This document shows, piece after piece, positions 8,281-16,498 of a DNA stretch of 64,000 nt. Origin of the DNA: Bacteroidota bacterium (GTDB lineage: Bacteria; Bacteroidota; Ignavibacteria; UBA10030; BY39); NCBI GenBank assembly GCA_030682385.1, contig JAUXOG010000043.1, forward strand, positions 1 through 64,000, read 5' to 3'. A program made the position numbers and the translations under genes. The notes beneath the pieces are model-generated. The model was given only the letters and a program-made list of their open reading frames with translations. It searched no databases and was not told where the DNA came from. The first letter of the stretch is position 1. Each line of letters opens with the position of its first letter.

Positions 8281-9030
8281 TTAAGCTTGATAGTTAGCTA
8301 AAACCTTTTCGTCGATATCGAAATTAGGATAAACATTCTGAACATCTTCGTTTTCTTCCAAAGCGTCCATTAGTTTTAGAACCTGTTCGGCATCTTTACC
8401 CTCGACTTTTACTAAATTTTCAGGAACCAAAGAAAGTTCCGCTGATTCTATAGTAATTTTATTTGCTTCGAGAGCTTTTTTAACAAGTTCAAATGTTTCG
8501 GGTGTAGTTTTAACTTCGTAGAAGTCGTCTTCTACTTTCAAATCATCTGCGCCCGCATCTAAAATAATTGCGAGTATATCGTCTTCGGTGTAATTTGATT
8601 TTGGAATTTGAATAACACCTTTGCGATGAAAGCTCCACGCAACTGAGCCTGCTGTTGCTAATTTGCCGTTGTTGCGTTCTAACATGTGGCGTAGTTCGGA
8701 AACAGTTCTGTTTTTATTATCAGTTACCGATTCGATTATCAAAGCAACACCACCGGCACCGTATGCTTCGTATGTAACGTCTTCGTACGAAACACCTGGG
8801 AGTTCGCCAGTGCCTTTCATAATTGCGCGTTTGATATTATCGGCGGGCATATTACTCGCCTTCGCTTTATCGACGGCTAAACGTAAGCGTGGGTTTCCGT
8901 TTGGGTCGCCGCCGCCCATCTTGGCAGCAATAGTTATTTCTTTAATAATTTGTGTAAAAATTTTTCCTCGCTTCGCATCGGTGGAAGCTTTTTTGCGTTT
9001 TATGGTTGCCCATTTTGAATGTCCAGACAT
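8281..9030 (-). CDS. yebC: YebC/PmpR family protein
   Basis: The 249-residue protein starts MSGHSKWATIKRKKASTDAK, the invariant YebC signature, and matches the family's length. Members have been described as DNA-binding regulators and, more recently, as factors that relieve ribosome stalling at proline-rich sequences. The sequence cannot distinguish these roles. Domain 1 (about residues 1-80) is followed by the two mixed alpha/beta domains. The neighbours ruvC and ruvA are the family's standard company. Confidence 0.95.
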   Translation of the reverse strand: MSGHSKWATIKRKKASTDAKRGKIFTQIIKEITIAAKMGGGDPNGNPRLRLAVDKAKASNMPADNIKRAIMKGTGELPGVSYEDVTYEAYGAGGVALIIESVTDNKNRTVSELRHMLERNNGKLATAGSVAWSFHRKGVIQIPKSNYTEDDILAIILDAGADDLKVEDDFYEVKTTPETFELVKKALEANKITIESAELSLVPENLVKVEGKDAEQVLKLMDALEENEDVQNVYPNFDIDEKVLANYQA

Positions 9031-9057
9031 ATTCTATTCTCCTTTAAAAATTTAATT

Positions 9058-10794
9058 TCAGCGTAAATCTCTGATTTTAAGTTGTGGAAACGCATCGCCA
9101 GCAGGTGCACCACCTTGCCAATCCGACTCATTGATTGAAAATACAAGATCCAAATTTTTTGCACTGCTAATAGATGCAGAAACTTTATCCTTCAAATGTC
9201 CTAGGTTGAAACCGATTGCATCGAAGACAAAATTGTTTTGCTTAATTTTTAAACGCAAATGATTTTTGCCTACAATTTTTGGAGGTGCTGAGGCTTGAAC
9301 TTTTGAAACTAAAAATACGGGGCGCAAGTTACCCGGTCCAAACGGCGCAAATTCTCTTAATATTTTCTGAAACCGTGGAGTAATATCGGTAAGTTGAATT
9401 TCAGAATCAATCTTTATTTCAGGTTTAAGTAATTCTTCGCTGAGTAATTCTTTAACTGCTACGTTGAATGCAAGTTTGAATTCTTCGAGCCGTTCCAACT
9501 CAACCGATACACCTGCAGCATACTTGTGTCCGCCAAATTGCAATAACGTATCTTCAACCCGCTTTAGTGCTTTGTAAATATCGAAGCCGGCAATACTTCG
9601 CGCAGAACCTTTTGCAACACCGTTAATTGTGGTCATCATAATTGTGGGTAAGTAATATTTTTCGACTAAACGTGAAGCAACAATACCTATCACACCCGGG
9701 TGCCAATCTTCTTGATGTAAAATAATTGATAAATCGTTGTCCTCATTTACGTAATTATCAACAAGTTGTTGGGCGTTGGCGAAAGTATCTTCGTCAATTT
9801 TTCTTCGATTTTGATTTTCAGTTTCTAAAACTTTAGCTATTTTTAAAGCATCTTGATAGTCGTGGCTGATTAACAATTCTACAGCCCTGCCTGCATCGCC
9901 GAGTCGTCCGACAGCATTGATACGGGGCGCGAGTATGAATACAATTTGAGATGAACTTAATTCCTCAGTCTTAATTCCGGCATTATCCATAAGTGCCCTT
10001 ATCCCGGGTCTCGGATTTTCATTAATTTTCTGTAGTCCCAATTTTACAATTGTACGGTTCTCGCCGACTAACGGAACGATGTCGGCTGTTGTTGCCAACG
10101 TAACAAAGTCGATAAATGAAAAAGCAAAATCTTCCTGTCCGATTTTTTGCCCGACAGCTTGAATAAGTTTGAAACCAACTCCACAACCGCATAACGATTT
10201 AAAGGGGTAGTTACAGTTTGGCAATAACGGGTCGAGAACTGCATAAGCATTTGGAACGTCAGCGGTTGGCTCGTGGTGGTCGGCAATTATTACATCGATG
10301 CCTAATGAATTAGCATAGTCAACTTGTTCGTTAGCGGTGATTCCACAATCGATAGCGATTAACAGTGTGGCACCGAAATCTTTAGCCAAATCGATTCCGT
10401 AGTTCGAGATGCCATACCCTTCTTTCACACGGTCAGGAACATGATATTTGGTATTATCATTAAACTTTTTAAAGAATAGATATAGCATTGCAATGCCGCT
10501 GGTTCCATCTACATCGTAATCGCCGTAGATCATAATTTTTTCTTTTGTGTCGAGAGCGGTAAGAATTCGGCTCACTGCTTTATCCATTCCACTCATCAGA
10601 AACGGATCGTGCAAGTGCTCAAATTTAGGTCTGAAATATTGCTTTGCTGAATCGTAATCTTCAATCCCACGATTGACTAATATTTTTGCAATAACATTAG
10701 GAACATTTATATCTTTTGAAAGCTTTTCAATTTTTTCAATTTGAGGTTCGTTCGTTAAAGTCCATCGGTGTTCTCTTATCATATTATTATTCAT
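9058..10794 (-). CDS. recJ: Single-stranded-DNA-specific exonuclease RecJ
   Basis: This is a 5'-3' single-strand exonuclease in RecF-pathway and mismatch repair. The DHH phosphoesterase core is clear: DYDVDGTSG, the LIAIDCGI segment and ADHHE. The DHHA1 domain follows with GGHKYAAG, then a C-terminal OB-type domain (FAPFGPGN). The ORF track begins at 10836, which would run into the 3' end of rnpB. The ATG at 10794 (or 10782) is therefore preferred, giving about 578 residues. No strong ribosome binding site precedes either start. Confidence 0.94.
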   Translation of the reverse strand: MNNNMIREHRWTLTNEPQIEKIEKLSKDINVPNVIAKILVNRGIEDYDSAKQYFRPKFEHLHDPFLMSGMDKAVSRILTALDTKEKIMIYGDYDVDGTSGIAMLYLFFKKFNDNTKYHVPDRVKEGYGISNYGIDLAKDFGATLLIAIDCGITANEQVDYANSLGIDVIIADHHEPTADVPNAYAVLDPLLPNCNYPFKSLCGCGVGFKLIQAVGQKIGQEDFAFSFIDFVTLATTADIVPLVGENRTIVKLGLQKINENPRPGIRALMDNAGIKTEELSSSQIVFILAPRINAVGRLGDAGRAVELLISHDYQDALKIAKVLETENQNRRKIDEDTFANAQQLVDNYVNEDNDLSIILHQEDWHPGVIGIVASRLVEKYYLPTIMMTTINGVAKGSARSIAGFDIYKALKRVEDTLLQFGGHKYAAGVSVELERLEEFKLAFNVAVKELLSEELLKPEIKIDSEIQLTDITPRFQKILREFAPFGPGNLRPVFLVSKVQASAPPKIVGKNHLRLKIKQNNFVFDAIGFNLGHLKDKVSASISSAKNLDLVFSINESDWQGGAPAGDAFPQLKIRDLR

Positions 10795-10828
10795 TCTTAA
10801 AAAGTTAAATTGGAAAGAAAGCAGAAAC

Positions 10829-11253
10829 GACGACAAAACGTAAATCTATAAGCCGAATTTTGTTCCCCGTTCTCCCGCAAGAAGCGGGGGCGACGGGGTT
10901 GCAATCATTTCTCTAATGCGACCTACCCAAAACTATCTCCGCCGAAGCGGAGGCAGTGCGGACAGCACCGTTCGTTTCTTACTTGGTCTTGCTCCGGATA
11001 GGGTTTGCCGTGTGGCGCCAGAAGCGCCATCCCTTTCGGGACCTCCGCCATTACTGACGAAGCGGTGAGCTCTTAACTCGCCTTTTCACCCTTACCCCGC
11101 CAAAGGCGGGGCGGTATTTTTTCTGTGGCACTTTCCGTTGCTGTAAACTTTCGTTTGCAGCACCCTCGTTTTCACAAGGTGTCCTGTCCTGCGGAGTTCG
11201 GACTTTCCTCGACGCCCTACGGCGCCGCGATTGCACAATTTACGTTCGTCGTC
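10829..11253 (-). ncRNA. rnpB: RNase P RNA (bacterial type A)
   Basis: This is the catalytic RNA that trims tRNA 5' leaders. The minus strand shows the conserved elements in order. First comes GAGGAAAGTCCGAACTCC (P4/CR-I region), then GAGGGTGCTGCAAACG and GGGTAAGGGTGAAAAGG. AGAGCTCACCG, GCAAACCCTATCCGGAGCAAG and finally the 3' P4 partner GGTAGGTCGCATTAGAG follow. The ends pair as helix P1 (GACGACGAACGTAAAT with ATTTACGTTTTGTCGTC), which sets the boundaries. Several helices carry GC-rich hairpins such as CCCCGCCTTTGGCGGGG. The 61-codon ORF inside it is spurious. Confidence 0.95.
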
Positions 11254-11287
11254 CAACTCTACTATCTACCAATTGGTATTATGTTAA

Positions 11288-11710
11288 TTAAATTTTTATA
11301 GGTTGCTTGCTGTCAATTCCAGCATTAGCAAGAAGGTCAGCATCGCGGTTTTGTTCACGCTTAATATGCTTTATTTCATACTGAAATCCGTCTTTGGCGG
11401 ATCGTAAAACGCGGTGCACGCGTTCAAATATCTCTTTTATACCTTCATTCTTTACTCGATATTGCCCGTTCATCTGTCGGACTAATAGTTCGCTGTCAGA
11501 ATGGATTGTAATCTTAGTACAATTTAAATCTTTAGCTTTTTTCAGGCAGGCGATCAATGCTGTGTATTCGGCAATATTATTTGTTGCCTTGCCAATGTAT
11601 CCATTAATCGAAGCAAGTGTATTGCCTGCCTCGTCTATCAACAAAACGCCGATGCCACTTTCGCCCGGGTTGCCTCGTGAGGCTCCGTCAATGAAGGCAT
11701 TAATTTTCAT
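11288..11710 (-). CDS. RNase HI-like ribonuclease (reverse-transcriptase-like)
   Basis: The 140-residue protein is a compact RNase H fold. The acidic residues are in place: AFIDGASRGNPG (first Asp), NNIAEYTAL (Glu), IHSDSELL (Asp) and REQNRDADLLAN (last Asp). It probably cleaves the RNA strand of RNA/DNA hybrids. The DGASRGNPG form is the 'ribonuclease HI family / reverse-transcriptase-like' subgroup, without the basic protrusion of E. coli RnhA. It overlaps the upstream zinc-ribbon gene by 4 bp, a pairing widely conserved among bacteria. Confidence 0.9.
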   Translation of the reverse strand: MKINAFIDGASRGNPGESGIGVLLIDEAGNTLASINGYIGKATNNIAEYTALIACLKKAKDLNCTKITIHSDSELLVRQMNGQYRVKNEGIKEIFERVHRVLRSAKDGFQYEIKHIKREQNRDADLLANAGIDSKQPIKI

Positions 11711-12450
11711 AAAAGGTTTTTACTTCCTTCTACGATCGTATCGGACACTAATATTCTGCCGCAACGTTCACAAGTAAACATGTTTGTGTTTTGCCGCAGT
11801 TCCTGAATTTTCTGAGGCGGTAAACTATTATAACATCCGCCGCATGCATTACGTTTAACAGAAACCACTGCTAATCCGTTTTTTGCCTTACGAATACGAC
11901 TGTAAGTTGCTAAATCTTGTTTATTTACACGTGCTACTAACTTTTCGCGCTCATGTTGTACTTTTAATTCTTCTTCTTCGTTCTCTTTTATAATAACATC
12001 GAGCTCGGCTTGTTTTTCTTCTAATTCCTGTTCAGCAGTTTTAAGATCTTCTCTCAGTTTTTCGAGATCCTCTTTTCCGAGCTTGATATTACCCTCTAAA
12101 ATTATGATGTCATTCGTCAGTTGTTCGATTTTCTTTTCCGAATTTTCAATTTCGTGAGTCAGTGCATCATATTGTTTATTGGTTTTTACTTCGTACTGCT
12201 GCTTTTTGTATTTTGTGATTTTTTCGGATAAGCTGATTTGCTCAACATCCGCCTCATCACTTTTTTTCTTGTTGTTCTTAATTTCTGCTTCCAGTTCTGT
12301 AATCTTAGTTTTTAGTGAGTTTACTGATTCAGTAAGTTGATTCACTATCGCCGGAAGTTCGCCTTTAAAATCTTCAAGCTCGTCGAGCTGAGAATCGACT
12401 TGTTGTAGTGCGTATAGAAAACGTAATTTGGTTTCCAATAATTGCTCCAA
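11707..12450 (-). CDS. C4-type zinc ribbon, coiled-coil protein (DUF164 family)
   Basis: The 247-residue protein is a long antiparallel coiled coil (about residues 5-180, rich in Glu, Lys and Leu). A C-terminal zinc ribbon follows, with cysteine pairs CGGC and CERC. That is the CsgI/DUF164 family, whose proposed roles involve nucleic-acid binding; no firm function is known. It sits 5 bp downstream of the Nif3 gene and overlaps the RNase HI-like gene by 4 bp. The three likely form one operon. Confidence 0.88.
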   Translation of the reverse strand: MEQLLETKLRFLYALQQVDSQLDELEDFKGELPAIVNQLTESVNSLKTKITELEAEIKNNKKKSDEADVEQISLSEKITKYKKQQYEVKTNKQYDALTHEIENSEKKIEQLTNDIIILEGNIKLGKEDLEKLREDLKTAEQELEEKQAELDVIIKENEEEELKVQHEREKLVARVNKQDLATYSRIRKAKNGLAVVSVKRNACGGCYNSLPPQKIQELRQNTNMFTCERCGRILVSDTIVEGSKNLL

Positions 12451-12455
12451 AAATT

Positions 12456-13562
12456 TTATATGTTTTGAATTGGATTTTTTATCTGTGTTGCCGCTGAAAT
12501 CTGAATATTTTCCTTCAGCGAGATAAACTTGTTTTTTAAATAATTCACAATAGATTCGACAATTGCTACTTCGGTTTCGAAATGTCCGGCATCGGCGAGC
12601 AGAATTTTTCCATTAGCTTCAATGAATGAATGGTATCCCACATCGCCGGTAACAAATGCGTCGGCTTTAGCAGCTACCGCATCGGGAATTAAGTTGCTTC
12701 CCGAACCACCGCAAACAGCTACCGTTTTAATTTTGTCCTGACTGCCTTCGACGTATTTAATGTTTTCGGAATTTAATTTTTCTTTTATATGCTGCAAAAA
12801 TTTTTTTTGAGTTAATGCTTCTTCAAAAGTTCCAATTGCACCGCCGCCATAATATTCGGTTTCGATTTCCAACGGATAAATATCGAATGCCGGTTCTTCA
12901 TAAGGATGCGAACGACGTAAGGCGTTCGTAACATCGGACAATTTCCAATCCGGGACAATCATTTCCAATTTAATTTCTTCCACCTTTTCGAACTCTCCGG
13001 GAGTGCCGATAAATGGTTTTGTCTCCTTACCCCCTTTGAATGTGCCGATTCCAGAAGTGCGGAAAGAACAATAATCGTAATTCCCAATGACGCCAGCGCC
13101 GGCGTTCGCCATACTCTCAGCAACTTTTTCGGTGTAATCGGATGGAACAAACACTGCTATTTTTTTGAAATGCGATTCTGCCGGCTTCAAAATTTTGATG
13201 TTTTTTAATTCCAGCTTTTGAGCAAGGGTATAGCTTACACCATATTTAGTAAAATCTAAATTAGTATGGGCAGCGATAACCGAAATCCGGTTTTCGATTA
13301 GTTTAAATATTAATTCTCCGATTCTATCATTAGAGTTAATGGATTTGATGGAGGTGAAAATCAGCGGATGATGAACGATGAGTAAATCAATGTTCTTGGA
13401 TATACACTCGTCAACTACATCGATGGTAACATCTAATGCGGCTAATATTTTATGAACAGGTTTTTCGTAACTGCCGACCTGCAAACCGATGTTGTCTTTT
13501 TCCCATGCTAATTCTTTGGGCGCCCATTCAGATATTAGGCTATTTATTTCTTTAATCGTCAT
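12456..13562 (-). CDS. Nif3-like dinuclear metal centre protein
   Basis: The 368-residue protein belongs to the Nif3/YqfO family, in the long form with an inserted middle domain (about residues 125-240). Metal-binding motifs are present: LLIVHHPLIF near the N-terminus and GDVGYHSFIEA near the C-terminus. The family forms toroidal hexamers with two metals per subunit. A GTP cyclohydrolase I type 2 annotation is often transferred but not well supported. It is the first gene of the run leading to the zinc-ribbon and RNase HI-like genes. Confidence 0.9.
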   Translation of the reverse strand: MTIKEINSLISEWAPKELAWEKDNIGLQVGSYEKPVHKILAALDVTIDVVDECISKNIDLLIVHHPLIFTSIKSINSNDRIGELIFKLIENRISVIAAHTNLDFTKYGVSYTLAQKLELKNIKILKPAESHFKKIAVFVPSDYTEKVAESMANAGAGVIGNYDYCSFRTSGIGTFKGGKETKPFIGTPGEFEKVEEIKLEMIVPDWKLSDVTNALRRSHPYEEPAFDIYPLEIETEYYGGGAIGTFEEALTQKKFLQHIKEKLNSENIKYVEGSQDKIKTVAVCGGSGSNLIPDAVAAKADAFVTGDVGYHSFIEANGKILLADAGHFETEVAIVESIVNYLKNKFISLKENIQISAATQIKNPIQNI

Positions 13563-13573
13563 TATGGAATAAA

Positions 13574-13604
13574 AAAAAGTCCTGATTTATCAGCAGGACT
13601 TTTT
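13574..13604 (-). terminator. Intrinsic terminator (symmetrical)
   Basis: A stem AAAAGTCCTG / CAGGACTTTT closes a short AT-rich loop, with an A-run on one side and a T-run on the other. It could therefore work in either direction. The only transcript expected to read into it runs leftward from the response-regulator gene at 13775-14428, which it would separate from the Nif3 gene. Confidence 0.7.
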
Positions 13605-13651
13605 TAGGAACTCTTTATGTTATTTTTTTCGTTTGTAAAGATTTTTGAGTT

Positions 13652-13678
13652 GAGGGTATTGTTCTTTTTGATACCCTC
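13652..13678. other. Unassigned hairpin
   Basis: GAGGGTAT and ATACCCTC form a perfect 8-bp stem around a T-rich 11-base loop. It lies in the 3' trailer of the 13775-14428 gene, about 70 bp before the terminator. It could stabilise the transcript or be a weak terminator. No T-run follows directly on the minus strand. Confidence 0.4.
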
Positions 13679-13774
13679 GAGGATCGGAAAAATTCTTTCA
13701 GTTTTAAGAGAAAATGTTTGAACACGCATTATCATATCTGTTTTAATATAGAAATATCCGTTTATAAATGCAAG

Positions 13775-14428
13775 TTACTTTAACGCTTCAGAAACATCGA
13801 TATCACGCAATGTTAAGATTTCCTTTTCAATTATTTTAAGGTTTGTAATCAATTCCTGCAAAATTTTTTCAGATTCAGCGGTTAGCTTCTGGCGCGAAAT
13901 AATATCGGTGCTTATTCTGATTGCAGCCAGCGGGTTATTGAATTCGTGACAAATTGTAACAATGAGTTCACGGATAGCCTCAGCTCTTTTTTCTGAAATC
14001 ATTTTTGCCTTCTCAGCAGTTTCAATTTGTCTTTTTATTTTAACCCGTTCCAAAACAGTTATTATTGCACGCGGCAATAAAGCATCAACAGCTTCGTCTT
14101 TGATCAGATAATCTTCAACGTTACACCTCATAGCTTCAATAGCTAATTTGAAATTTTTGTGAGTAGTTAAAAATATTATGGGTACCGATATACCTTGTTC
14201 GGAAATTTCTTTTACAATCTCTAAACCGTTTTGGTCGGGAAGATAATAATCTACCAAAATTAATTGTATATTCGGGTTGGTTTTAAGTTCAGCAACTGCT
14301 TTCTGACCATTCTCTTTCCAAATTAAATTGAATCTCCTACCGGGGAATTTATTTAAAAGATGCCTTGCTACACTAACATAAGCCGCGTCATCGTCAATCA
14401 GTAGGATGTTGATTGTATCTAAATCCAT
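13775..14428 (-). CDS. Receiver domain fused to a histidine-kinase dimerisation helix, no ATPase domain
   Basis: The start is taken at the ATG 14428 (MDLDTINILLIDDDAA) rather than 14470. The first ~120 residues form a receiver domain with IDDD, the phospho-acceptor Asp in LILVDYYLP, the Thr in FLTTH and a Lys in LIKDE. A linker helix leads to a HisKA-like dimerisation segment with the phospho-His motif ICHEFNNPLAAI. The protein ends about 55 residues later, and no N, G1 or G2 boxes of a kinase ATPase domain follow. It may relay phosphate or pair with another kinase. It is transcribed divergently from the receiver gene at 14612. Confidence 0.85.
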   Translation of the reverse strand: MDLDTINILLIDDDAAYVSVARHLLNKFPGRRFNLIWKENGQKAVAELKTNPNIQLILVDYYLPDQNGLEIVKEISEQGISVPIIFLTTHKNFKLAIEAMRCNVEDYLIKDEAVDALLPRAIITVLERVKIKRQIETAEKAKMISEKRAEAIRELIVTICHEFNNPLAAIRISTDIISRQKLTAESEKILQELITNLKIIEKEILTLRDIDVSEALK

Positions 14429-14611
14429 TATTTTGCCTATTTTTTGAATTATTATAGTATTTGTTATCATAATTTACAAGTATTTTTTTTTAATTGCTAT
14501 AAGAGTTGATTTTATTAAATCATTTCCTTAACTTACTAACACAAAAAATATGAGTTAAAATAAGGTCGAATTTAATTCGTTAATTCAAGTAATATAAATT
14601 AGGAGCTTAAC

Positions 14612-14980
14612 ATGTCAGAAAAAAGTAGAATTTTAGTGGTTGACGATGAAGATACACTTCGTACAGTTCTCAGTCAGGAGTTAAAAGGTGAAGGCTATGA
14701 AGTTGAAACTGCAGCCGACGGGTTACTCGCCTTAGATGCGATTAAACAAAATAAATTTGATCTGGTGCTGTTGGATATCAAGATGCCCAACATGGATGGT
14801 TTCGAGGTTTTGAAGTATATCAAACAAAACCACAAAGATTTAAAAATTATTATGTTGACAGGTTTCGCCGACCTTAAGAATGCAATCGAATCAAAAAAAT
14901 TGGGAGCAGAAGATTTTGTTAGTAAACCTTATGACTTGGTCGATTTACTAACCACCATCGAAAGAGTATTAAGTGAGTAA
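14612..14980 (+). CDS. Stand-alone response regulator receiver
   Basis: The 122 residues are a single receiver domain. Acidic residues are in VVDDEDT, the phospho-acceptor Asp is in LVLLDIKMPN, the Thr is in IMLTGFA, and the Lys is in FVSKPYD. There is no output domain, so it works through protein contacts. The start has a good ribosome binding site (TTAGGAGC, 7 bases before the ATG). It ends one base before the NtrC-type gene, and the receiver of that protein is similar. The two probably act in one pathway. Confidence 0.93.
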   Translation: MSEKSRILVVDDEDTLRTVLSQELKGEGYEVETAADGLLALDAIKQNKFDLVLLDIKMPNMDGFEVLKYIKQNHKDLKIIMLTGFADLKNAIESKKLGAEDFVSKPYDLVDLLTTIERVLSE

Positions 14981-16363
14981 ATGGTTCAACGAGATAAGAT
15001 TCTTATCGTTGACGATGAGATTCAATTAAGTAATCTTCTTCAAGCCGAACTACAGGAAACTAACCGCTATATAGTTGACCTTGCATTTGATGGTGTGGAG
15101 GCTATCAATTTAATTCAAAACAATCTTTATGATGTTATCCTCCTCGATATAAAGTTACCACGTGTGGGCGGGTTCGAAGTTCTGCAATTTATACAGGAAA
15201 AGTCGCCCGACTCGCAAGTGATAATTTTATCCCGTTATGGCGATGTAAAAACAGTTGTCCAAACAATGAAACTTGGTGCCTACGATTTCATCGGAAAACC
15301 TTACGACATTGATGAACTTCTGAATGTACTTGAACGCGCTATCGAGAGAAAAAAACTTTTAATTAAAAGTAAGTTGCTGGAAAATGAGCTTTCCAAAATT
15401 TCGAGTACCGAAATAATTGGGAAAAGCCCGGCTTTCGTGCAGGTTCTTGATGATGCCCGAAGAATTGCCGATAGCGATTCGTTCGTTTTGATACAGGGAG
15501 CCAGCGGAACAGGGAAAGAATTAGTTGCCCAGCTGATACACAAGAGTAGTCCGCGTAAAGATTATCCATTTGTTGCTCTCAATAGTGCTTCTATTCCTGA
15601 TACACTTTTAGAAAGTGAATTGTTCGGTTACGAGAAAGGCGCATTTACAAATGCATACTCTGTTAAGCAGGGTTTAGTAGAAGTAGCCAATGGCGGAACG
15701 CTATTCCTCGATGAAACGGGAGATATCAGTTTACAAATTCAACCCAAGCTTCTCCGTTTTTTAGAAACAGGTAATTTCAGGAGAGTAGGAGGGACACACG
15801 AAATTCACGTTGATGTGAGAGTGATTTCGGCAACCAATAAGGATTTACACGAAGAGGTTCGTAACGGAAAGTTTCGGGAAGATTTGCTCTACCGTTTGAA
15901 CGTCGTTACATTACAGATGCCGCTATTACGTAATCGCCCCGAGGATATACCGCTTTTGACCAAATATTTCTTGCTCAAAAAAGCAAAAGTTAAAGAACCA
16001 AAAATTATCAGTCCCGAAGCCCTTGAAGTCTTGATGAATTATAACTGGCCCGGTAATGTCCGGGAGTTAGAACACGTAATCGAAGGAGCCGTTTTACTTG
16101 CTCCTGATTATATCATCCAACCGACCGATTTGAAAATGCACGTTGGCATCAGAGGGAATTCCATTGCACAGCTTGCTGAAAATGGAGTATATCATAAAAA
16201 TTTCAATCACCAAACGCTTTCTATCAATGAAGTCGAAAAAATTCACATCGAAAACGTTTTGAGGATGATGAAGGGTAATAGGACTAAAACAGCCGAAGTT
16301 CTAAAAATAAGTCAGAAGGCTCTCTACTTAAAAATCAAACGCTACGAAATTAAGGTCGATTGA
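14981..16363 (+). CDS. Sigma-54-dependent response regulator (NtrC type)
   Basis: The 460 residues contain a receiver (1-120; acceptor Asp in VILLDIKLP) and an AAA+ sigma-54 interaction domain (about 145-375). The Walker A motif is GASGTGKE and the Walker B motif is GGTLFLDE. A Fis-type helix-turn-helix forms the C-terminus (KTAEVLKISQKALYLKIKR). The sigma-54 contact loop reads GAFTNA instead of the usual GAFTGA. The other NtrC-type protein in this window (53831-55192) has GSFTGA. No kinase gene is adjacent other than the incomplete one at 13775. Confidence 0.94.
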   Translation: MVQRDKILIVDDEIQLSNLLQAELQETNRYIVDLAFDGVEAINLIQNNLYDVILLDIKLPRVGGFEVLQFIQEKSPDSQVIILSRYGDVKTVVQTMKLGAYDFIGKPYDIDELLNVLERAIERKKLLIKSKLLENELSKISSTEIIGKSPAFVQVLDDARRIADSDSFVLIQGASGTGKELVAQLIHKSSPRKDYPFVALNSASIPDTLLESELFGYEKGAFTNAYSVKQGLVEVANGGTLFLDETGDISLQIQPKLLRFLETGNFRRVGGTHEIHVDVRVISATNKDLHEEVRNGKFREDLLYRLNVVTLQMPLLRNRPEDIPLLTKYFLLKKAKVKEPKIISPEALEVLMNYNWPGNVRELEHVIEGAVLLAPDYIIQPTDLKMHVGIRGNSIAQLAENGVYHKNFNHQTLSINEVEKIHIENVLRMMKGNRTKTAEVLKISQKALYLKIKRYEIKVD

Positions 16364-16498
16364 ACCGATTGTTCTCACACCATTAAAAAATCTTCTAAAA
16401 GCAAAAATAAAAGTATCAAAACTATTGCAATGTAGCCTAAATTTTATTAAATTTTCAATAAAGTTTACTAAAAATTAAATAGTTAACGAGCGAGTTAA

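Noticed and set aside
11051-11236. 61-codon ORF on the minus strand
   Set aside because: It lies wholly inside the RNase P RNA gene, whose conserved helices explain the sequence.
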